Shown: piece by piece, positions 1 to 3,903 of the stretch
Position numbering within the stretch: position 1 is the first letter of the stretch
Layout of the letters: each line of letters begins with the position of its first letter
Origin: Bacteroidota bacterium
GTDB taxonomy: Bacteria; Bacteroidota; Bacteroidia; Bacteroidales; VadinHA17
Length of the DNA: 6,012 nucleotides
Reading direction: 5' to 3'
Assembly: GCA_030613125.1 (NCBI GenBank)
Contig: JAUWMO010000215.1
Location: 1 to 6,012, forward strand
Program-made: the position numbers and the translations under genes
The notes under the pieces: generated by a model
Database searches by the model: none
What the model was told of the DNA's origin: nothing
Seen by the model: the letters and a program-made list of their open reading frames with translations, nothing else

Positions 1-1303
1 TCTTGGTAAGTGTCTGTCTCCCTGTGTTGGAAAACAAAATGAGAATGAATACCTGAAAGCGATTAAAGATGTAAGAAATATTCTTAAGGGAAATATTTAT
101 AATGTTATTGATCATCTGAAAAAACATATGGAGCACTATTCTTCTGATTATAAGTTTGAAGAGGCGGGTTATATAAAGGAAAAAATTGAGATCATAAAGT
201 CGTATCAAAGTAAATCTACGGTTGTAAGCTCAAGGATTACTAATATTGATGTTTTCACCATAGTTGATGATGATAAATCAGCATTTGTAAATTATCTGAG
301 AGTTATTAACGGAGCAATAGTTCAGTCATATTCAGCTGAGATGAAGAAAAAACTGGATGAAAGCAAACAAGAACTACTGTTACATGCAATTATTGAACTA
401 CGGCAACAATTTGAATCAGATTCTAAAAAAACAATTATCCCTTTTGAACTTGAATTTGTATTACCAGATGTACGTTTTATTATTCCACGTAAGGGAGAAA
501 AAAAGAAACTTTTAGACCTGTCAGAAAGAAATGCAAGGTACTTTTCTTTGGAAAGCAGGAAACAACATCAACACTATCGTGCAAAATTATCTAAGAAAAC
601 TGTACTGGAAGCTCTTCAGAAAGATTTGAGATTAAAACAATTGCCGGTTTACATTGAATGTTTTGATAACTCAAATATTCAAGGTAAAAATCCTGTGGCC
701 TCATGTGTAGTGTTCAGAAACGGTAAACCCAGTAAAAAAGATTATCGTCACTATAATATAAAAACAGTAAAAGGATCTGATGACTATTCTTCAATGAAGG
801 AAATTATCCGGCGCAGGTACAAAAGATTGTTAGAATCAAAGGAACCCTTACCGAACATGATTGTAATAGATGGAGGCAAAGGACAATTAAATGCTGCATT
901 GAAAAGTTTGAAAAAACTAAAATTACATGGCAGTATACCTATATTTGGTATAGCTAAAAAGCTGGAGGAGATTTTTATTACCGGTGATCCTGTTCCTCTT
1001 TATTTGAATAAGAATTCATCAAGTTTAAAATTAATTCAGCATATGAGGAACGAAGCCCATCGTTTCGGCATTACTTTTCACAAGCAAAAAAGGTCAGGAG
1101 ATTTTCTTATTTCTGAATTTGACAAAATAAATGGAATAGGGCCAAAAACAATTAATAAATTGTTGAAGAAATACAAAAGTGTAGATCGGGTTAAAAAAAT
1201 TGAGTTTGATGAATTAATAAATGAGGTTGGAGCAGCAAAAGCTGAGATTTTGACTCAATACTTCCAAAATTCTTCTAAACGAGAAAATTTCAAGGATAAA
1301 TAA
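1..1303 (+). CDS. uvrC: UvrABC system protein C, excinuclease subunit (5'-truncated by window edge)
   Basis: UvrC makes the dual incisions in nucleotide excision repair after UvrA/UvrB have found the lesion. The frame is open from base 2, before the first ATG at 128, so that ATG is internal and the gene starts outside the window. 433 residues are visible against roughly 600 for the family, so the N-terminal GIY-YIG nuclease (3' incision) is missing. Numbering from base 2: a CLSPC segment (residues 4-8) fits the conserved cysteine region after GIY-YIG. A UVR (UvrB-binding) motif lies at about 36-69. The RNase H-like 5'-incision domain has ECFDNSN (Asp222), IVIDGGKGQ (Asp290) and EAHRFG (His353), which match the known catalytic triad. 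A tandem helix-hairpin-helix ends the protein, with INGIGPK at 376-382 and a second copy at about 410-431. All motifs are intact and there is no frameshift. Stop codon is TAA. The downstream neighbour is convergent. Confidence 0.97.
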   Translation, partial: LGKCLSPCVGKQNENEYLKAIKDVRNILKGNIYNVIDHLKKHMEHYSSDYKFEEAGYIKEKIEIIKSYQSKSTVVSSRITNIDVFTIVDDDKSAFVNYLRVINGAIVQSYSAEMKKKLDESKQELLLHAIIELRQQFESDSKKTIIPFELEFVLPDVRFIIPRKGEKKKLLDLSERNARYFSLESRKQHQHYRAKLSKKTVLEALQKDLRLKQLPVYIECFDNSNIQGKNPVASCVVFRNGKPSKKDYRHYNIKTVKGSDDYSSMKEIIRRRYKRLLESKEPLPNMIVIDGGKGQLNAALKSLKKLKLHGSIPIFGIAKKLEEIFITGDPVPLYLNKNSSSLKLIQHMRNEAHRFGITFHKQKRSGDFLISEFDKINGIGPKTINKLLKKYKSVDRVKKIEFDELINEVGAAKAEILTQYFQNSSKRENFKDK

Positions 1304-1465
1304 TTTACAACTTAAATTATTAAATATTAGTGTCTTATAATACTTTTTCCGGTCTTTTAACTTCTTATAGGTGAAATATTTCTCGTGTACTTGTATCTTG
1401 GGCTTGTAAAATTTCGAAAAAATACAGTTTAGGGTTCCAATAAAATAATTTCTAATTTTTTCCTT

Positions 1466-1604
1466 TGTCATTTAGAGCGGAGCGAGAAAACTCCTTAACA
1501 AGAAAACCTGGCATTTATTTAAGGGGATTTAACCAAAGGGATGCACGCCAGTCCGCCCCTGCCCGTCCGGTCAGGGGGGCGTGCGCCGGTACGGACGAAT
1601 GACA
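1466..1604. repeat. Intergenic repeat-like element with TGTCATT / AATGACA inverted ends
   Basis: The segment begins with TGTCATT (1466-1472) and ends with its exact reverse complement AATGACA (1598-1604), 139 bp overall. The left end reads TGTCATTTAGAGCGGAGCGA, which resembles the TGTCATT(C/T)-GAGCGGAGCGA type of intergenic repeat that I associate with Bacteroidota genomes; this is from memory and unsearched. The interior moves from AT-rich to extremely GC-rich: 44 of 55 bases in 1543-1597 are G or C by hand count. No transposase and no obvious target-site duplication are visible. GC-rich sequence continues past the right end to about 1672, so the true boundary may be wider. It could be a REP/MITE-like element or a decayed composite of repeats. 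Confidence 0.45.
1543..1584. repeat. Strong GC-rich imperfect hairpin
   Basis: Two nested complementary pairs face each other. GCACGCC (1543-1549) pairs with GGCGTGC (1578-1584), and CCCCTG (1556-1561) pairs with CAGGGG (1572-1577). This gives a 13-bp stem with a 6-nt bulge on the left arm and a 10-nt loop. A competing fold pairs CGTCCG (1564-1569) with CGGACG (1592-1597). A smaller stem, GGCCTT (1621-1626) with AAGGCC (1641-1646), follows. No T-tract follows on either strand, so this is not a standard intrinsic terminator. It may still block convergent transcription from uvrC and ispB. Confidence 0.55.
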
Positions 1605-1684
1605 TGTCGGGCTGGCGAACGGCCTTTAGGCAGGTACAAGAAGGCCTACGGCGCTCACCGCTGTGCTTCCCGAAATAACAATAA

Positions 1685-2659
1685 TTACTTCTTCCTGTTT
1701 ATGGAATAATTAACAAGATCAATTAAGGCTGTCTTAGCTTCCGATTGGGGCAGATCAACAATCGATTCCAGGGCCAGTTCTTTATAATGATTCATTTTTG
1801 AAACAGAATATTCAATTCCACCATGATCATTAACAAATTGAATAATTTCAGTTAGTTTATCAGGTTTCTTGCCATGCTTTGAAATCAATCTGAGAATTTG
1901 ACGTTTCTTGCTACCGGAAGCCTTATCAAGAGAGTAGATTAGTGGCAATGTTAGTTTTTTTTCTTTAATGTCATTCCCCATTGGCTTACCAACAAGACCA
2001 TTATTCTGATAATCAAAAAGGTCATCCCTAATTTGAAAAGCAATACCGGTATACTCGCCGAATATTTTCATTTGCTGCAACGTATGATCGTCGCAATTCA
2101 CTGACTTAGCGCCGGTTGCAGTACATGCAGATATTAATGTAGCTGTTTTTTTTCTAATGATTTCAAAATATTCCTCTTCATTAATATTCAGTTTACGGGA
2201 TTTTTGTATTTGATATAATTCTCCTTCACTAATTTCCTTTACGGAATCTGAAACAATTTGTAGTATTTCAAACTCTTTATTTTTTAATGCAAGAAGTAAA
2301 CCTTTTGACAAAAAATAATCTCCAACCAGGACTGCTACTTTAGATTTCCACAAAGCGTTAATAGAAAAAAACCCTCTTCTTTCATAAGATTCATCAACCA
2401 CATCATCATGAATAAGTGTGGCAGTATGTAGTAATTCAATTAATGAAGCCGCTGTATAACTGGATTCATTGATTTCTCCAAGCATTTTAGCTGAAAGGAG
2501 TACAAACAATGGACGCATTTGTTTTCCTTTTCGTCGAAGAACATAATTTGTAATGATATTCAGCAGAGGAACTGTACTTTTAACAGATGACTTGAAATAG
2601 TCATTGAATTTCTTCAATTCCTGTTTAATAGGTGCTTTTATCTTTTCAAGATCAGACAT
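1685..2659 (-). CDS. ispB: Long-chain polyprenyl diphosphate synthase (IspB-like trans-prenyltransferase)
   Basis: The enzyme adds isopentenyl diphosphate units to an allylic primer in the cytoplasm to make an all-trans polyprenyl diphosphate, the side-chain precursor of respiratory quinones (probably menaquinone here, by inference). The product is 324 residues, normal for the family. Visible motifs: GKQMRP (45-50, substrate phosphate binding), first Asp-rich motif DDVVD (85-89), second Asp-rich motif DDLFD (212-216) and a GNDIKEKKLTLPL stretch (228-240). Both metal-binding motifs are intact. The fifth residue before the first Asp-rich motif is Ala80; a small residue there is typical of long-chain synthases, as opposed to Phe/Tyr in farnesyl/geranylgeranyl types. 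Chain length cannot be read exactly. I chose the ATG at 2657-2659. An in-frame TTG seven codons upstream (2678-2680) lies inside a promoter box and is unlikely to be the start. It is divergent from the arsR-type gene and convergent with uvrC. Confidence 0.95.
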   Translation of the reverse strand: MSDLEKIKAPIKQELKKFNDYFKSSVKSTVPLLNIITNYVLRRKGKQMRPLFVLLSAKMLGEINESSYTAASLIELLHTATLIHDDVVDESYERRGFFSINALWKSKVAVLVGDYFLSKGLLLALKNKEFEILQIVSDSVKEISEGELYQIQKSRKLNINEEEYFEIIRKKTATLISACTATGAKSVNCDDHTLQQMKIFGEYTGIAFQIRDDLFDYQNNGLVGKPMGNDIKEKKLTLPLIYSLDKASGSKKRQILRLISKHGKKPDKLTEIIQFVNDHGGIEYSVSKMNHYKELALESIVDLPQSEAKTALIDLVNYSINRKK

Positions 2660-2677
2660 GAACAGATAGCTTATTGT

Positions 2678-2685
2678 CAAAGATA
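2678..2685 (-). promoter_or_regulatory. Putative Bacteroidota -7 promoter box for ispB
   Basis: On the minus strand this reads TATCTTTG, an exact match to TAnnTTTG, ending 18 nt before the chosen ispB ATG. A good -33 TTTG at the usual spacing is not seen; the nearest (CAAA on the plus strand, 2716-2719) is too far away. Transcription would start within about ten bases of the box, giving a very short leader. Confidence 0.5.
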
Positions 2686-2739
2686 GTAATTATTAGAATG
2701 GTTTTAAATAAAAACCAAATTGTATAAATATCGGCAATT

Positions 2740-2758
2740 ATTATTTTTTCGAAATAAT
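2740..2758. promoter_or_regulatory. Candidate operator: 7-bp inverted repeat in the divergent ispB/arsR promoter region
   Basis: ATTATTT (2740-2746) and its exact complement AAATAAT (2752-2758) are separated by 5 bp, and a perfect TTTCGAAA (2747-2754) overlaps the spacer and right arm. AT-rich inverted repeats of this kind in their own promoter are typical of ArsR-family repressor operators. The site sits where the -33 region of the arsR-type promoter should lie, so binding would block it. The AT-rich context raises the chance of coincidence. Confidence 0.35.
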
Positions 2759-2773
2759 GTATTTATATATTTG
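2744..2773 (+). promoter_or_regulatory. Putative promoter of the arsR-type gene
   Basis: TATATTTG (2766-2773) matches the Bacteroidota -7 box TAnnTTTG exactly and ends 21 nt before the ATG at 2795. A T-run at 2744-2747, with an 18-nt spacer, is a weak stand-in for the -33 TTTG. The candidate operator overlaps the upstream half. Confidence 0.5.
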
Positions 2774-2794
2774 TATTTATAAAAACGTTGAATT

Positions 2795-3088
2795 ATGCAA
2801 ATTCAAGATCTTAATTCCGGGCAATTAGAAATGGCAGCGAATATGTTAAAAGCCATAGCTCATCCTATGCGTTTAAATATTTTAAAGTATCTTGACCAGG
2901 GGAAAAAACTTTCTGTAACTGAAATTCACAATCTTCTCAATATCGAACAATCAACAACCTCACATCATTTAGGGATTCTTAAAGATAAAGGAGTATTAGC
3001 TTCAAAGAGAGAGGGAAAAAACACCTATTACTTTTTGAAACATGAGAATCTTGCGAAGATTATTGAGTGTGTGAGTCAGTGTGTTTGA
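2795..3088 (+). CDS. ArsR/SmtB-family winged-helix transcriptional regulator
   Basis: A 97-residue protein that is essentially one winged-helix DNA-binding domain. IAHPMRLNILKYL (21-33) is the characteristic ArsR-family helix. The helix-turn-helix runs from about 40 to 66, with IEQSTTSHHLGILKDKG as the recognition segment, and the wing (KREGKNTYYF) is at 71-80. Members are usually homodimeric repressors released by metals, sulfur species or other signals. The classical ELCVC arsenic/cadmium motif is absent: the equivalent stretch reads KLSVTEI. The only two cysteines are Cys92 and Cys96, at the extreme C-terminus (ECVSQCV); they could bind a metal or form a redox switch, which is inference. 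The ATG at 2795 follows the predicted promoter closely; a second in-frame ATG at 2831 would remove the N-terminal helix. No transporter or detoxification gene is adjacent, so its target is unknown. Autoregulation, and possibly control of divergent ispB, is plausible. Confidence 0.9.
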   Translation: MQIQDLNSGQLEMAANMLKAIAHPMRLNILKYLDQGKKLSVTEIHNLLNIEQSTTSHHLGILKDKGVLASKREGKNTYYFLKHENLAKIIECVSQCV

Positions 3089-3113
3089 TTAATTACTTCG
3101 GTTTAGCCTCATG

Positions 3114-3209
3114 GTCATACTACTTCCTTCAGTCGGGTCATTAGCAGACTCCGCCTTTGTCATATGATTGCTTAGCAAACGTCATTTACTCGCTGACGCT
3201 CGTGTCATT
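3114..3209. repeat. Array of five regularly spaced GTCAT cores (22-23 bp period)
   Basis: GTCAT occurs at 3114, 3137, 3159, 3181 and 3204, giving spacings of 23, 22, 22 and 23 bp. Three copies read GTCATT. The 17-18 bases between cores differ from unit to unit, so only the core and the period are conserved. One spacer carries a small inverted repeat (TTGCTTAGCAA, 3169-3179) and another a duplicated CGCT. This is not a CRISPR: the conserved part is far too short and the units are back to back. After the last core the sequence continues with GTCATTCTCAG and a small TCCC-GA-GGGA hairpin (3240-3249). I interpret it as a degenerate Bacteroidota-type intergenic repeat cluster. It lies between the arsR-type gene and the queD promoter, and nothing in it looks coding. 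Confidence 0.55.
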
Positions 3210-3260
3210 CTCAGTAGGAGTACTTCTTGAAACAATCTGTCCCGAGGGATACCTTTGGTA

Positions 3261-3280
3261 AAACCATTTGAAACCATTTG
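3261..3280. repeat. Perfect 10-bp tandem duplication, AAACCATTTG x2
   Basis: AAACCATTTG is repeated exactly twice head to tail, and a diverged relative (AAACCAATTT) follows at 3292-3301. It lies between the GTCAT array and the queD promoter box. It could be a slippage product or a pair of protein-binding half-sites; no function can be read from the sequence. Confidence 0.6.
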
Positions 3281-3337
3281 TAACAACATAGAAACCAATT
3301 TCTATCATTCCACCATTCCGTTCTTCCATTACTTTAG

Positions 3338-3345
3338 TATATTTG
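3338..3345 (+). promoter_or_regulatory. Putative -7 promoter box for queD (and possibly polA)
   Basis: TATATTTG matches TAnnTTTG exactly and is identical to the box before the arsR-type gene. It ends 39 nt before the queD ATG. No good -33 TTTG is seen upstream. No preQ1-riboswitch-like structure was recognised in the short leader (3346-3384). Confidence 0.45.
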
Positions 3346-3384
3346 TTGATCGAAAGAAAACGAAGTTATTTAATCATATAATGT

Positions 3385-3834
3385 ATGACTAGTATCAGGG
3401 TCACAAAAGAATTTTCATTTGAAATGGCACATGCCTTATGGAATTATGATGGTCCCTGTAAAAATATTCATGGACATTCATATAAATTATGGACAACCGT
3501 ATCAGGCATACCTATTATGGATGAGAATAGCAATAAGTATGGAATGGTAATTGACTTTGGTGATCTTAAGCAAATCGTAAAGGAAAATATTATTGATCGT
3601 TACGATCATGCTGTTGTGGTATGTAAAAATGCCCCACATCATCTTCTTAAGAACATTGAGCAAATGTTTGATAAATATGAAGTAACTGACTATCAACCTA
3701 CATGTGAAAATCTGGTGACCGATTTTGCGAAAATACTCCGTGCTAAACTACCTGTAAATGTTGAACTTCATACTATTAAATTACAGGAAACCGAAACGTC
3801 CTTCGCTGAATGGTATGCAGCAGATAATTTATAA
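3385..3834 (+). CDS. queD: 6-carboxy-5,6,7,8-tetrahydropterin synthase (QueD / PTPS family)
   Basis: QueD converts dihydroneopterin triphosphate to 6-carboxytetrahydropterin, the second step of preQ0/queuosine (tRNA modification) synthesis, in the cytoplasm. The 149-residue length fits this single-domain T-fold family. His16, His29 and His31 form the zinc site. Cys25 is the catalytic cysteine in a C-x3-HGH motif (25-31), the arrangement typical of QueD. YDHAVV (Asp74-His75) supplies the other catalytic residues, while PTCEN (Glu108) and LQET (Glu135) fit pterin binding and catalysis. An ATG four bases upstream (3381) reaches a stop after two codons, which supports the start at 3385. Other queuosine genes (queC, queE, queF) are not visible. 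A true 6-pyruvoyl-tetrahydropterin synthase is a less likely alternative because of the cysteine spacing. polA begins 53 bp downstream on the same strand, so co-transcription is possible. Confidence 0.92.
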   Translation: MTSIRVTKEFSFEMAHALWNYDGPCKNIHGHSYKLWTTVSGIPIMDENSNKYGMVIDFGDLKQIVKENIIDRYDHAVVVCKNAPHHLLKNIEQMFDKYEVTDYQPTCENLVTDFAKILRAKLPVNVELHTIKLQETETSFAEWYAADNL

Positions 3835-3841
3835 TAATACA

Positions 3842-3860
3842 TTTCTGGATTACTCAGAAA
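3842..3860 (+). terminator. Weak hairpin between queD and polA (possible leaky terminator)
   Basis: TTTCTG (3842-3847) pairs with CAGAAA (3855-3860) around a 7-nt loop. A five-base T-run follows, but only about ten bases later (TTTTT from about 3870). The stem is short and AT-rich, so read-through into polA is likely. Low confidence. Confidence 0.22.
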
Positions 3861-3886
3861 ATCAAAACCTTTTTAATTACAATTAC

Positions 3887-3903
3887 CATGATTCAGAATC
3901 ATG
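3887..3903. promoter_or_regulatory. Perfect 17-bp palindrome containing the polA start codon
   Basis: CATGATTCAGAATCATG has two exact 8-bp arms (3887-3894 and 3896-3903) around a single central A. The polA ATG (3888-3890) lies in the left arm. In mRNA it could fold as a 7-bp stem with a 3-nt loop that hides the start codon; in DNA it could be a dimeric repressor site. Either role is inference. Confidence 0.5.

Larger units (their letters stand above)
1304..1684. other. Convergent intergenic region between uvrC and ispB
   Basis: This 381-bp gap separates two genes that point at each other. The left part (1304-1465) is AT-rich, with no convincing gene. An 8-bp A/T-only inverted repeat (AATAATTT at 1299-1306, AAATTATT at 1314-1321) overlaps the uvrC stop but has no GC stem or T-tract, so it is at best a weak terminator. 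The right part (about 1466-1678) is a GC-rich repeat-like island described separately. No standard intrinsic terminator (GC stem followed by a T-run) is visible for either gene. The island's hairpins may act as a transcription barrier, but that is inference. Confidence 0.7.

Noticed and set aside
1299..1321. Intrinsic terminator of uvrC
   Set aside because: The inverted repeat is all A/T, overlaps the stop codon and lacks a following T-tract; too weak to call.
1214..1471. Minus-strand frame of 85 codons running from the uvrC-ispB gap into the end of uvrC
   Set aside because: About a third is antisense to the conserved C-terminus of uvrC, the peptide is a Lys/Tyr/Phe-rich product of AT-rich DNA with no recognisable motif, and its ATG lies in the TGTCATT repeat end.
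1491..1650. Integron attC recombination site
   Set aside because: One ATTTAAC (RYYYAAC-like) match is present at about 1527-1533, but no properly placed partner core site or R/L box pairs, and no cassette gene or integrase.
3114..3209. CRISPR array
   Set aside because: The conserved unit is only five to six bases and the period is 22-23 bp; real arrays have repeats of more than 20 bp with spacers of similar size, and there are no cas genes.
3502..3696. Minus-strand frame of 64 codons
   Set aside because: Entirely antisense to queD, which has all its catalytic residues; no family resemblance.
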